Shown here piece by piece: positions 1 through 6,952 of a stretch of DNA of 9,368 bases. Source of the stretch: JBMNTQ01 sp050945815. Its GTDB lineage: Bacteria; Bacillota; Clostridia; Christensenellales; JBMNTQ01. The DNA lies in contig JBMNTQ010000072.1 in assembly GCA_050945815.1 (NCBI GenBank), positions 1-9,368 on the forward strand. The letters are read 5' to 3'. Position 1 is the first letter of the stretch. Every line of letters starts with the position of its first letter. A model generated the notes under the pieces. The model was given only the letters and a program-made list of their open reading frames with translations, was not told the origin of the DNA and searched no databases. Both the position numbers and the translations under genes were made by a program.

Positions 1-53
1 ATGTTTACTTTACAGAGCCCAATACGATCTTACCACAACTGATTTATTGTGAC

Positions 54-89
54 AAGCCCTCCTAAACTTCTGTTTGCAATTTAGGGCTT
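54..89. promoter_or_regulatory. Imperfect inverted repeat, possible operator or leader hairpin
   Basis: The left arm (54-66) reads AAGCCCTCCTAAA and the right arm (80-89) reads TTTAGGGCTT. The arms pair over 10 positions (AAGCCC/GGGCTT and TAAA/TTTA) with a three-base bulge and a 13-base loop. No T-run follows, so it does not look like a terminator. The right arm falls between the candidate -35 (74-79) and -10 (95-100) elements of the promoter that would drive the operon, a common position for a repressor operator. The arms are visible in the sequence; the operator role is inferred. No regulator gene lies in the window. Confidence 0.4.
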
Positions 90-100
90 CACACCATAAT
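74..100 (+). promoter_or_regulatory. Weak sigma-70 type promoter candidate for the operon
   Basis: TTGCAA (74-79) and CATAAT (95-100) are separated by 15 bases, a little short of the ideal 17. Transcription would start near 107 and leave a leader of roughly 37 bases before the first gene. It is the best match I see in the 143 bases upstream, but it is only moderate, and the true promoter could lie left of the window. Confidence 0.3.
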
Positions 101-143
101 GTAAGAAAGGAAGCTATAAAAATCATAAAAGGAGAACTTTAAA

Positions 144-860
144 ATGCAAGTCAGCAAAGACCTATGTGTTGGCTGCAAAATGTGCGTTCCATATTGCATT
201 ATGGGTGCCATTAGCATTAAAGACGGCAAAGCGGAAATTGACCAGGATCTGTGTGTTGAATGCAATGTTTGCATCAAATCGGGCATATGCAAGAGGGAGG
301 CTTTTGTAAAGCCTAAACTTACATGGCCGAGAGAATTAAGAGAACAATACAGCGATCCCCGTGCCCATCATCCCAAGACAAACATGGGTGGCCGCGGAAC
401 AGAAGAAGTGAAGACCAATGATGTAACCGGCCGTGTAAGAGATACTGATGTCGGCCTTGCAATAGAAATGGGCCGTCCAGGGGTTGGCACCACCTTTGCC
501 GACGCTGAAAAGGTTGCAATGGCACTCACTCCGATCGGAATTCATTGGGAAGAGTACAACCCGATAACAGGGCTCATGGATAGTGCTACCGGCAAGTTCA
601 GAGAAGATGTTTTAAACGAAAGAGTGCTCTCGTGTATTCTTGAATTCGTAACTCCGATTGAGAAGCTTGAACAGACGCTTAGGGCTCTGCAGGAGGTTAC
701 GCCCCAGCTCGATTCTGTTTACAGCCTTTGCTACATCGCGAAATATGCTGAAGACGGCAGCCTGCCCGGATATGATATTATTAAGAAACTTGGCTACAGC
801 CCGCGTCAAAATGCAAAGCACAATCTTGGAATGGGCCGTCCGCTTTTTGAAGAACAGTAA
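144..860 (+). CDS. 2[4Fe-4S] ferredoxin domain fused to an unrecognised C-terminal domain
   Basis: A 238-residue soluble protein. Residues 1-55 are a two-cluster ferredoxin domain. The first motif is C8-x2-C11-x2-C14-x3-C18, followed by IMGAI, as in classical ferredoxins. The second is C37-x2-C40-x2-C43-x5-C49, where five residues rather than three precede the last cysteine and the usual following proline is absent. Residues about 60-238 form a domain I cannot name, with conserved-looking stretches GRGTEEVKTNDVTGR (82-96), an EMGRPG segment, and a C-terminal NLGMGRP. No signal peptide or membrane segment is visible. The start is ATG 144 with AAGGAG at 129-134, nine bases upstream. It is the first gene of the operon and lies 14 bases before an equally unfamiliar cysteine-rich partner, so the two may form a redox or electron-transfer complex. 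The ferredoxin part is secure; the role of the fusion is unknown. Confidence 0.85.
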   Translation: MQVSKDLCVGCKMCVPYCIMGAISIKDGKAEIDQDLCVECNVCIKSGICKREAFVKPKLTWPRELREQYSDPRAHHPKTNMGGRGTEEVKTNDVTGRVRDTDVGLAIEMGRPGVGTTFADAEKVAMALTPIGIHWEEYNPITGLMDSATGKFREDVLNERVLSCILEFVTPIEKLEQTLRALQEVTPQLDSVYSLCYIAKYAEDGSLPGYDIIKKLGYSPRQNAKHNLGMGRPLFEEQ

Positions 861-874
861 AAGGAGGAAACAAA

Positions 875-1504
875 ATGTCCCATACTTTACATAGACAAGG
901 CAGCGATGAATCGATTTCCAAAGATTTTGTTGTCCTCTCTCGCGTCGCAGAGGAAGTTAACAGAACGGGTTCAAAAGAACAGCTCGAGAAATTCGTAAGA
1001 CTCGGCTATGAACACAACCCGGCCAATCTCGGCAATCATCAGGGAAATATGTATGCAAAGACCTATGAGGAGATTTGCGGAAACATTATAGACGGAAGAG
1101 GCAGCAATATCGTGTTCTCCTCCAGAGAAGATTTAAAGGCCTATCTCAAAGACCTTCAGGCAATCCATTATTCAATATCGGTAACCGTTTCCGGCATGAC
1201 AGATATCGTAAAGGAAGTTGCGGAGGAATGCGGTATTAAACTTCACTCCATCAGTATGTCCCTTGGCGTTTTTGGAAATGTTAAGCGCCTGCCGGACAAA
1301 GAAATCCTTGCCATTACCACCATGTGTGGACACCATCAGGTATCTCCCGGTCTTGTCAGCGACGTTATGGAAAAGGTCAAGTCGGGGAAACTCACGCCTC
1401 ATGAAGGCGCCCTTAAGGTTGCCGCACCATGTCCGTGCGGTGTCCTCAATGCCAGAAGGGCAGAGGAAATTTTTGCAGATATGCTTCAACAAAAAGACTT
1501 TTGA
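875..1504 (+). CDS. Unrecognised protein with CGHH and CPCG motifs, likely metal-binding
   Basis: A 209-residue soluble protein with no family I can name confidently. The N-terminal half (1-95) looks helical and polar. The middle (about 97-135) carries ISVTVSGMTD and an SMSLGVFG segment. The C-terminal quarter has the motif M-C151-G-H153-H154, then a helix rich in charged residues, then P-C186-P-C188-G followed by NARRAEE. The clustered Cys and His residues (151, 153, 154, 186, 188, perhaps C119 and H124) suggest a metal or Fe-S site. The start is ATG 875, seven bases after a perfect AAGGAGG at 861-867, so expression is probably high. The gene begins 14 bases after the ferredoxin fusion gene and is almost certainly co-translated with it. 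A partnership as a two-subunit enzyme or electron-transfer module is an inference from this pairing. There is no sign of truncation. Confidence 0.8.
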   Translation: MSHTLHRQGSDESISKDFVVLSRVAEEVNRTGSKEQLEKFVRLGYEHNPANLGNHQGNMYAKTYEEICGNIIDGRGSNIVFSSREDLKAYLKDLQAIHYSISVTVSGMTDIVKEVAEECGIKLHSISMSLGVFGNVKRLPDKEILAITTMCGHHQVSPGLVSDVMEKVKSGKLTPHEGALKVAAPCPCGVLNARRAEEIFADMLQQKDF

Positions 1505-1515
1505 GGGGAGAAACT

Positions 1516-1529
1516 ATGACGCATGACGC
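1516..1529 (+). repeat. 7-bp tandem duplication over a start codon
   Basis: ATGACGC occurs twice in direct succession (1516-1522 and 1523-1529). The first ATG is five bases after GGGGAG but reads only five codons (M-T-H-D-A) to TAA at 1531-1533. The second ATG opens the lactonase-family gene in a different frame. Removing one copy would leave the same protein start at a better distance from the Shine-Dalgarno sequence, so the duplication appears to have shifted the gene's start away from its binding site. Confidence 0.85.
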
Positions 1530-2647
1530 ATAAAGTATACGCATACGTCGGCGCTTATACAACGGAAGGGGACAAGACGCTGACTAGAAATGCAAGGGCC
1601 AGAGGTATCAAGTGCTATTCCATTGACAGGGCAACAGGAGATTGGACACTGGAGAGCGAAACAGAAACCCTGAATCCCGCAGTGCTCTCCTTTGGTAGGG
1701 ACAGAAAGATTCTCTACAGCATTGAGTCTGATTCCAATGTGATCAATGCGTTTGGGGTTTATCCGGAGAGCGGCAGACTGACACTTTTTGACCAGATTCA
1801 GACAGGCGGCAAAAATGTCGTGATTTTCGGCGTAAGTTCTGATTTCGGATGCATTGTTGCCGCGGATCATTATGGCTTGCTTTCTGCCATTAGTCTGAAC
1901 GAGAACGGAGGATTCGGTGAAGTCTTTGCCGAAACGGTTCCGCCAGGACACCCCGGCCCACTTAACGACATATATCAACCGCACGCAAGACCGCATAGCG
2001 TGGTTTTTACGCCGGACGGCAAATATGTGCTGATTGCGGATAAGGGGCTGGACAAGGTTCACAGCTACGAAATAGACGCAAAGAAGAAAGTATTTCAATT
2101 GCACGCACAGATCGACTGCCGCCGTGCCGGTTGCCCGAGACACATTGTCTTTTCACCGGACGGCAAAGCGGCTTATCTGAATCTTGAGATGAGCAATATG
2201 GTGGTGGCCTTCGATTACCAGGACGGCGTGCTGAAGCCCTTTCAAATTCTCCCGACCCTTCCGGATTATTATGTCGGCAGCGTCAGCAAGACATCTGAAA
2301 TTGGAATGCATCCTAGCGGGAGATGGCTGTATGTGTCAAACAGGGGCCACAACAGTATCGTTGTTTACAACATCGACAGTGGAACAAGGTGCCTCTCACC
2401 GCTCCAGTGGGTAGATTGCGGGGGAAAGATTCCGCGGTATTTTACCGTGGACGATTCCGGCAATAGCCTGCTTTGCTGCAATCAGTTCAGCGATAATATT
2501 GTGGTCTTTGCGATCAATCCTCACTACGGATTATTGGAAGCGAGAAAAACAATTGATGATATCCCCGGTGCGGTCTGGCTGCAGTTATCAGACAGTATCA
2601 CAGCGCCTGAAGCTAACAGCACAAGGGTCGGCCAGGGAATCACATAA
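1523..2647 (+). CDS. Lactonase-family beta-propeller protein (6-phosphogluconolactonase / 3-carboxymuconate cyclase type)
   Basis: A 374-residue cytoplasmic protein of the seven-bladed propeller lactonase family (COG2706 type), close to the family's usual length of 330-380. Characteristic blade motifs are YVGAYTTEG (8-16), PHSVVFTPDGKYVLIAD (157-173), PRHIVFSPDGKAAYLN (205-220), a blade with GMHPSGRWLYVSNRG (261-275), and PRYFTVDDSGN (304-314). Characterised members hydrolyse 6-phosphogluconolactone or cyclise/open carboxymuconate-type lactones. No pentose-phosphate genes are nearby, and the gene sits in a carboxylate-uptake operon, so a lactone intermediate of the imported compound is a likelier substrate. 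The start is ATG 1523, because the upstream ATG 1516 meets a stop after five codons. GGGGAG at 1505-1510 is 12 bases away, unusually far. The gap to the upstream gene is 18 bases and to tctC 48 bases. Confidence 0.85.
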   Translation: MTHKVYAYVGAYTTEGDKTLTRNARARGIKCYSIDRATGDWTLESETETLNPAVLSFGRDRKILYSIESDSNVINAFGVYPESGRLTLFDQIQTGGKNVVIFGVSSDFGCIVAADHYGLLSAISLNENGGFGEVFAETVPPGHPGPLNDIYQPHARPHSVVFTPDGKYVLIADKGLDKVHSYEIDAKKKVFQLHAQIDCRRAGCPRHIVFSPDGKAAYLNLEMSNMVVAFDYQDGVLKPFQILPTLPDYYVGSVSKTSEIGMHPSGRWLYVSNRGHNSIVVYNIDSGTRCLSPLQWVDCGGKIPRYFTVDDSGNSLLCCNQFSDNIVVFAINPHYGLLEARKTIDDIPGAVWLQLSDSITAPEANSTRVGQGIT

Positions 2648-2662
2648 ACCGGCATCGTCGGT
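2648..2662 (+). other. Small intercistronic hairpin
   Basis: ACCGGC (2648-2653) and GTCGGT (2657-2662) can pair over six positions, one of them G-U, around a three-base loop, just after the lactonase stop codon. No T-run follows, so it is not an intrinsic terminator. It could affect mRNA processing or may be chance. Confidence 0.3.
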
Positions 2663-2695
2663 ACATCAATAATTAAAAAGGAAGAAGGAAAAAGC

Positions 2696-3709
2696 ATGAA
2701 AAAGTTCTTAATAGCTCTTGTTGTGCTCGCAATGATCCTTTCTCTTGCAGCTTGTGGAGCATCAAAGAAATCCACAGAATCTACCGCAGAGCCCGCCGCC
2801 GCAGACCCTGCTGCTGACTGGCCAAGCAAAAACATCAATTTCTACTCTGCTCAGGCGGGCGGAACGGTTGATGTAAACTTCCGCGCCCTTTCCAAGGTCC
2901 TTGAACCTCATCTCGGCGTCAGCATCGTCAACATCAACGAAGGCACCGTGGTGACACAGGACAAATGCTTAAAGGAAGATCCAGATGGATATTCATTCTG
3001 CATGATGCTTATTCCTGATGTGTTTATGTACATGAGCCCGGGTGACAATGGTCAGCATCGGCCCGAGGAGTTCACTATGGTAGCCAATATTATTTCTGAA
3101 GGTGCGGCGCTTGCAGTACATCCTGACGACGAGAGATTCAAGGATTGTAATGATCTTGCAGATTTCATTGCATACGCAAAGGCTAATTCGAACGAAAACA
3201 TCCTTGTGGCAGTGGGCGTTCCTGGAAACTGTCATGATATTACGCTTCGCATGCTTATCGATGAAACCGGCTGCAAAAACCTGAAGATCATCAACACAGA
3301 CGGCGGTATTTCCGCAAGAAAGGCAACCTTTCAGGGCGGCCATGTGGATGTATACATCGGGAATGTCGGCGACGCCAAGCAGCTTCAGGACGACGGAGAG
3401 GCAAAAATTCTTGGAATTTTTGCTGATGAAAGATCCAAATTCCTGCCTGACACAAAAACGGCTCTGGAATGCGGAATCAATGTTGTATACGGCTCCAACA
3501 GAGGGATTGCGTGCAGCAAGGATGTAGATCCCGCGATTGTTCAGAAGTTTGTCGCGGCGCTTCAGTGGGCCGTTGAACAGCCTGAATATATTGAGCTGAT
3601 GGATGCTACGGGCATGGAAACAAAGCTGCAGGTTCTGGATGAGTACGATCAGTTTGTAGCAGAACAGAAGACGATTTTTGAGGGCATTGTCCCGACATTT
3701 GGCTGGTAA
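2696..3709 (+). CDS. tctC: TctC-type substrate-binding lipoprotein of a tripartite tricarboxylate transporter
   Basis: A 337-residue extracytoplasmic solute receptor. It begins with a lipoprotein signal peptide: KK, a hydrophobic core, and lipobox L-A-A-C with the lipidated cysteine at residue 20. A Ser/Thr/Ala/Glu-rich linker (about 21-40) follows. The mature domain opens with W42-P-S-K and an AGGTVD loop (54-59), the counterpart of the AAGGGTD ligand loop in the TctC/Bug family. A second typical stretch, GGHVDVYIGNVGD (204-216), corresponds to the segment that holds the ligand carboxylate. Family members bind citrate, other di- and tricarboxylates, aromatic acids or cyclic amino acids. The ligand cannot be read here. 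The start is ATG 2696, six bases after a purine-rich AGGAAGAAGGAA (2679-2690). It is followed by tctB and tctA, giving a complete transporter. Confidence 0.93.
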   Translation: MKKFLIALVVLAMILSLAACGASKKSTESTAEPAAADPAADWPSKNINFYSAQAGGTVDVNFRALSKVLEPHLGVSIVNINEGTVVTQDKCLKEDPDGYSFCMMLIPDVFMYMSPGDNGQHRPEEFTMVANIISEGAALAVHPDDERFKDCNDLADFIAYAKANSNENILVAVGVPGNCHDITLRMLIDETGCKNLKIINTDGGISARKATFQGGHVDVYIGNVGDAKQLQDDGEAKILGIFADERSKFLPDTKTALECGINVVYGSNRGIACSKDVDPAIVQKFVAALQWAVEQPEYIELMDATGMETKLQVLDEYDQFVAEQKTIFEGIVPTFGW

Positions 3710-3718
3710 ACAGACTTT

Positions 3719-3748
3719 TCTCCGGCGGCAGGGTGCTGCCGCCGGAGA
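3719..3748 (+). promoter_or_regulatory. Strong tctC-tctB intercistronic hairpin
   Basis: Arms 3719-3731 and 3736-3748 are perfectly complementary over 13 pairs (core TCCGGCGGCAG / CTGCCGCCGGA) with a four-base GGTG loop. The sequence after it is TTGAATTTTAAA, only a weak T-rich tail. It begins ten bases after the tctC stop and 28 bases before tctB. In transporter operons such hairpins protect the 3' end of the binding-protein message, or partly terminate transcription, so that receptor outnumbers permease. That role is inferred. Confidence 0.75.
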
Positions 3749-3775
3749 TTGAATTTTAAAACAGGAGCTATCGGT

Positions 3776-4249
3776 ATGAAAATCAAAAAATCTTTTCATC
3801 AGGATTTGATTATTCCCAGCCTGGGACTTATTATCGGAGGATACTTCCTGATTGCCTCGCAAAAAATCATAGCACCCTCAGACAATTTTCCGAAAGTCTT
3901 CTCCATGCTGGTTTTGGTCTTGTCGGTCATCAATCTGATCGATGCCGTTGGGCAACATAAAAAGGGGAAAAAGCTTCTGGCAGAGGGTGCTGAGGCCCCG
4001 GGTATGATTTGCCTGCCAGAGTTTAAAATTCCTGCGATAGCAACCGTCGGCCTGATTGCTTATATAGTGGCAATCCAATATATCGGGTACTTTCTTTCCA
4101 CGGCAGTTTTTATGCCTGCGATGACGTTGTCACTGAAGTATAAAAACTGGAAGGGCATCGTTGCAACGACTGTGATTATGGAAGTGTTCATTTATCTGCT
4201 GTTTGTAAAATTCTTGGGTGTGCGTATGCCGCACGCACTGTTTTTTTGA
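3776..4249 (+). CDS. tctB: TctB small membrane subunit of the tripartite tricarboxylate transporter
   Basis: A 157-residue integral membrane protein with about five hydrophobic segments (roughly residues 11-28, 40-58, 86-102, 104-121 and 127-147). A polar loop KKGKKLLAEGAEAPG lies around 62-76. Size, topology and position between tctC and tctA match the TctB family, which is poorly conserved at residue level. I start it at ATG 3776 because AGGAG (3763-3767) lies eight bases upstream. A TTG at 3749 in the same frame would add nine residues but would place the start at the foot of the hairpin with no ribosome binding site. The last codons contain a T7 run (4241-4247), and the stop is 14 bases before the tctA ATG. 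Confidence 0.88.
   Translation: MKIKKSFHQDLIIPSLGLIIGGYFLIASQKIIAPSDNFPKVFSMLVLVLSVINLIDAVGQHKKGKKLLAEGAEAPGMICLPEFKIPAIATVGLIAYIVAIQYIGYFLSTAVFMPAMTLSLKYKNWKGIVATTVIMEVFIYLLFVKFLGVRMPHALFF
4220..4247 (+). terminator. Terminator-like hairpin plus T7 run inside the end of tctB
   Basis: GTGCGT (4220-4225) pairs with ACGCAC (4233-4238) around a seven-base loop, then TG and seven T residues (4241-4247). This has the shape of a weak intrinsic terminator but lies in the last codons of tctB, where translating ribosomes would mask it. It could act as a polarity element that stops transcription before tctA when translation is poor, or it may be incidental. Confidence 0.3.
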
Positions 4250-4263
4250 TCGGAGGAGAAAAT

Positions 4264-5796
4264 ATGTATAACGGGATAGTAGAAGCAATTCCCGTACTGT
4301 TGGATAACCTGTTTACCGTGCAGATGGGCATCGCGCTTCTGATTGGAATTGTCGGCGGTTTGATTATGGGCGCTCTACCCGGAATCAATGCGGTCATTGG
4401 TATGTCCTTACTTCTTCCAATCACATACAGTATGGATCCGATTCCGGCCATTGCCATGCTCATGTCAATCTATACGACCACCATTTTGGGCGGAAGCTTT
4501 ACGGCGATCTTGGTAAATACGCCCGGTACAGGCTCCAATGTCGTGACAACTCTGGATGGGTACCAGATGACCCGCAGGGGTCAGGCAATGCGGGCGTTAA
4601 GCACCGCCCTGTATGCCTCTGTATTTGGCGGTGTTTTCTCGGCTCTCATGATGCTGCTCTTGTCTCCCCCTCTTGCAAGATTCTCCTTGAAATTTGACTC
4701 TGCAGAAACCTTCCTTCTTGGGATCTTGGGCATCAGCATCATCGCCAGCCTCTCCTCCTCTGGCTTAAAGAAGGGGATGCTTGCAGGTTGCCTTGGAATG
4801 CTGCTGTGCACAGTAGGTTTCACGCCAGGAACTTATGTAAATCGTTTCACCTTTGGAAACATCTATCTGAATGACGGATTTAATGAAACAGTCGTCATTC
4901 TGGGGCTGTTCTCCATTGCTCAGGTTTTAAGAATCTGCATTGAAATTCACAAAGGCCAGGAAATCACGAAAATGGAAGTCGCAGAGCTGAAAGGTAAATG
5001 GCTGCTTCCGTGGACAGATTTTAAAAAGTGTATCGCTCCCGCGGTCAGAGGTGTTTTAATTGGAATCTGGGTGGGTCTGCTGCCCGGCGCAGGGCCAAAT
5101 ATTTCTGCGTTTATAGCTTATAACGATGCCAAGAAACATTCCAAGCATCCCGAAGAATTCGGTAAGGGTGCGATTGAAGGAGTTGCGGCTCCTGAGGCGG
5201 CAAACAATGCAACAACGGGCGCTGCGATGATCCCGCTCTTTACCCTTGGCATTCCTGGAAGCGCTGCTGCCGCAGTTCTACTTGGCGGGCTTATGATTCA
5301 GGGCCTGATTCCCGGTGCATCCATGTTCACCAAACAGAGTGGAATCACTTATTCAGTCATCATCCTGTTCCTCTTTGCCAATATCATTATGCTGCCTGCG
5401 GGTATATTCTTTACGCACTTTTTCAAAAAAATTTTAAGTGTACCGCCAGCAGTACTAAATACCATCATTGCGGTACTGGTGGTTCTCGGATCCTTTTCCA
5501 TTCAAAACAGAGCATTCGATATGTCGGTCCTAATCATCTTTGGCATTCTCGGCTTTCTTATGAATATGGCGGCCTATCCGGAATCTGCTTTTATACTGGG
5601 TATTCTTCTGGGCGGTCTTACCGAAGATGGCTTCATCAGAACAATTACAATCTGCGAGGCACTTGAGGTCAATCCCCTTTTTTATTTTATGGGAAGACCG
5701 CTATGTCTTGTACTTTTCGCCCTGATTATTTTTGGCACATTTGGCCCGAGTATTATAAAGGCTGTGAAGAAGTATTCCAAGAGAGGGGCCGTATAA
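4264..5796 (+). CDS. tctA: TctA large permease subunit of the tripartite tricarboxylate transporter
   Basis: A 510-residue, highly hydrophobic polytopic membrane protein of normal family length. Hallmark TctA motifs are present: GALPGINAVIGMSLLLPITY (36-55), ILGGSFTAILVNTPGTGSN (74-92) followed by LDGYQMTRRGQA, and in the second half GLLPGAGPNISAF (271-283), AAPEAANNATTGAAMIPLFT (308-327) and LGIPGSAAAAVLLGG (328-342). The paired proline-glycine motifs in the two halves reflect the family's internal repeat and probably form the substrate site. It catalyses cation-coupled uptake of the ligand delivered by TctC. The start is ATG 4264 with GGAGGAG at 4252-4258, five bases upstream. An in-frame TTG at 4246 overlaps the tctB stop and has no ribosome binding site. 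The amidohydrolase gene starts four bases after the stop, tying transport to catabolism. Confidence 0.95.
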   Translation: MYNGIVEAIPVLLDNLFTVQMGIALLIGIVGGLIMGALPGINAVIGMSLLLPITYSMDPIPAIAMLMSIYTTTILGGSFTAILVNTPGTGSNVVTTLDGYQMTRRGQAMRALSTALYASVFGGVFSALMMLLLSPPLARFSLKFDSAETFLLGILGISIIASLSSSGLKKGMLAGCLGMLLCTVGFTPGTYVNRFTFGNIYLNDGFNETVVILGLFSIAQVLRICIEIHKGQEITKMEVAELKGKWLLPWTDFKKCIAPAVRGVLIGIWVGLLPGAGPNISAFIAYNDAKKHSKHPEEFGKGAIEGVAAPEAANNATTGAAMIPLFTLGIPGSAAAAVLLGGLMIQGLIPGASMFTKQSGITYSVIILFLFANIIMLPAGIFFTHFFKKILSVPPAVLNTIIAVLVVLGSFSIQNRAFDMSVLIIFGILGFLMNMAAYPESAFILGILLGGLTEDGFIRTITICEALEVNPLFYFMGRPLCLVLFALIIFGTFGPSIIKAVKKYSKRGAV

Positions 5797-5800
5797 ACAC

Positions 5801-6949
5801 ATGGTGGATTCCAAACTCAGCCTGCTGATTCGAAACGGCAGAGTGATCGATCCATACAGGAATCTGGACGCAGTCAGAAATGTCGGCATTCGATTCGGAA
5901 AAATAGGAGTGGCCGCCGGAGATTGTACGGCCGAAAGCGAGATTGACGCAGGCGGTTGTCTGGTCGTTCCCGGTTTGATTGACTATCACGGCCATATCAA
6001 CTGGGGCGGTAGCTTTATTGGAATCCACCCCGACCTATGTACCATCCCAAATGGCGTGACCGCAGTGGTGGATTGCGGCTGCACGGGGGTAAACAATTAT
6101 CGCTCGCTTCTGGACAGGCTAAAGACAGCTACAGTTAAGTCTAGAATTTATATCAATGTAAGTCCGCTTGGTCAATCTTCGGATCAGTTCAAAGAACTGC
6201 TTGACCCCACAACCTGGAAGATCGAGGCATTTCAAGAAGCCTTTGAAAGAGACGGCGACAGCATCCTCGGCCTCAAGGTGAGAATTTCCAGAGATATCGT
6301 CAAAGATCTGGGCATCATCACACTCATTCGAGGGGAGGAAATTGCACAGAACTTTAGCAAGAAGGTAATGCTGCACCCGACAGACCCTCCGGTTCCCGTT
6401 CCCAAATTTATTTCTTATCTGCAGGAAGGCGATGTATATTGCCACGCTTACAACAACTATGGCCATACCATTCTTGGTTCGTCAGGCAAAGTTTTAAAGG
6501 AGGTATGGGAGGCCAAGAGGCGTGGCGTGCTTTTCGACTTGGCGCACGGCGGCATGAACTTTAGCTGGGAAATCAGCGAAAAGGCATTTGACGAAGGCTT
6601 CTATCCGGATTTGATTGGAAGTGATACGACCACAAAGACATGGAATTGCCGACCAATTTATAATCTGTCCAACGTTATGTCCAAAGCATGGCTTCTCGGA
6701 ATGGAGCTCCCTCAGGTTATCAAGGCAGTCACAGCAACTCCGGCCCGCGCCATGCACATGGAAGGTGAATGGGGAACGCTGGCAGAGGGCAGCACCGCAG
6801 ATATTACGATCCTTAAGATTAAGGAAGGCAAGTTCCCGCTTGTTGATGCCAGGGGTGTCATAAAAACTGCAGATAAGATTTTGATTCCTGTTTGTACAAT
6901 CGTTGACGGAAGAATCCTGTATAGAAATCCTGAATTTCTGGGAGAATAA
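5801..6949 (+). CDS. Metal-dependent amidohydrolase, dihydroorotase-like (COG3964 type)
   Basis: A 382-residue cytoplasmic enzyme of the amidohydrolase superfamily. The N-terminal strand RNGRVIDP and the PGLIDYHGH segment are typical. Expected metal ligands of a binuclear site are all present: H63 and H65 (HGH), K159 (GLKVRIS, probably carboxylated), H192 (LHPTD), H215 (CHAYN) and D275 (IGSD). The C-terminus returns to the small beta domain (LAEGSTADITIL). The YCHAYN and FDLAHG stretches point to the amidohydrolase/deacetylase group often misnamed dihydroorotase. From memory, some COG3964 members hydrolyse acetylated (R)-mandelate. Pyrimidine genes are absent here, so true dihydroorotase activity is unlikely. 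Hydrolysis of an amide, ester or lactone in the imported carboxylate is inferred. The start is ATG 5801, four bases after the tctA stop, with GAGAGGGG at 5781-5788, 12 bases away, so translational coupling to tctA is likely. Confidence 0.88.
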   Translation: MVDSKLSLLIRNGRVIDPYRNLDAVRNVGIRFGKIGVAAGDCTAESEIDAGGCLVVPGLIDYHGHINWGGSFIGIHPDLCTIPNGVTAVVDCGCTGVNNYRSLLDRLKTATVKSRIYINVSPLGQSSDQFKELLDPTTWKIEAFQEAFERDGDSILGLKVRISRDIVKDLGIITLIRGEEIAQNFSKKVMLHPTDPPVPVPKFISYLQEGDVYCHAYNNYGHTILGSSGKVLKEVWEAKRRGVLFDLAHGGMNFSWEISEKAFDEGFYPDLIGSDTTTKTWNCRPIYNLSNVMSKAWLLGMELPQVIKAVTATPARAMHMEGEWGTLAEGSTADITILKIKEGKFPLVDARGVIKTADKILIPVCTIVDGRILYRNPEFLGE

Positions 6950-6952
6950 CAA

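Noticed and set aside
1..143. Riboswitch or T-box leader upstream of the operon
   Set aside because: Too short, and no conserved T-box or riboswitch core elements are visible; only the imperfect inverted repeat stands out.
1514..2143. Long - strand open frame opposite the lactonase-family gene
   Set aside because: No recognisable motifs; the + strand frame carries repeated propeller blades, so this is a shadow.
3749..3775. TTG start extending TctB by nine residues
   Set aside because: No ribosome binding site and it sits at the foot of the hairpin; ATG 3776 has AGGAG at correct spacing.
2993..3862. Long - strand open frame opposite tctC and the start of tctB
   Set aside because: Its translation is Cys/Arg/Asn-rich without any domain, it has no ribosome binding site, and it mirrors well-supported coding sequence.
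4246..4263. TTG start extending TctA by six residues
   Set aside because: The extension would translate the Shine-Dalgarno sequence GGAGGAG itself; ATG 4264 is correctly spaced from it.
5801..6949. Calling the amidohydrolase a dihydroorotase (pyrC)
   Set aside because: No pyrimidine genes nearby, and the sequence pattern fits the dihydroorotase-like COG3964 group, whose known members act on other substrates.
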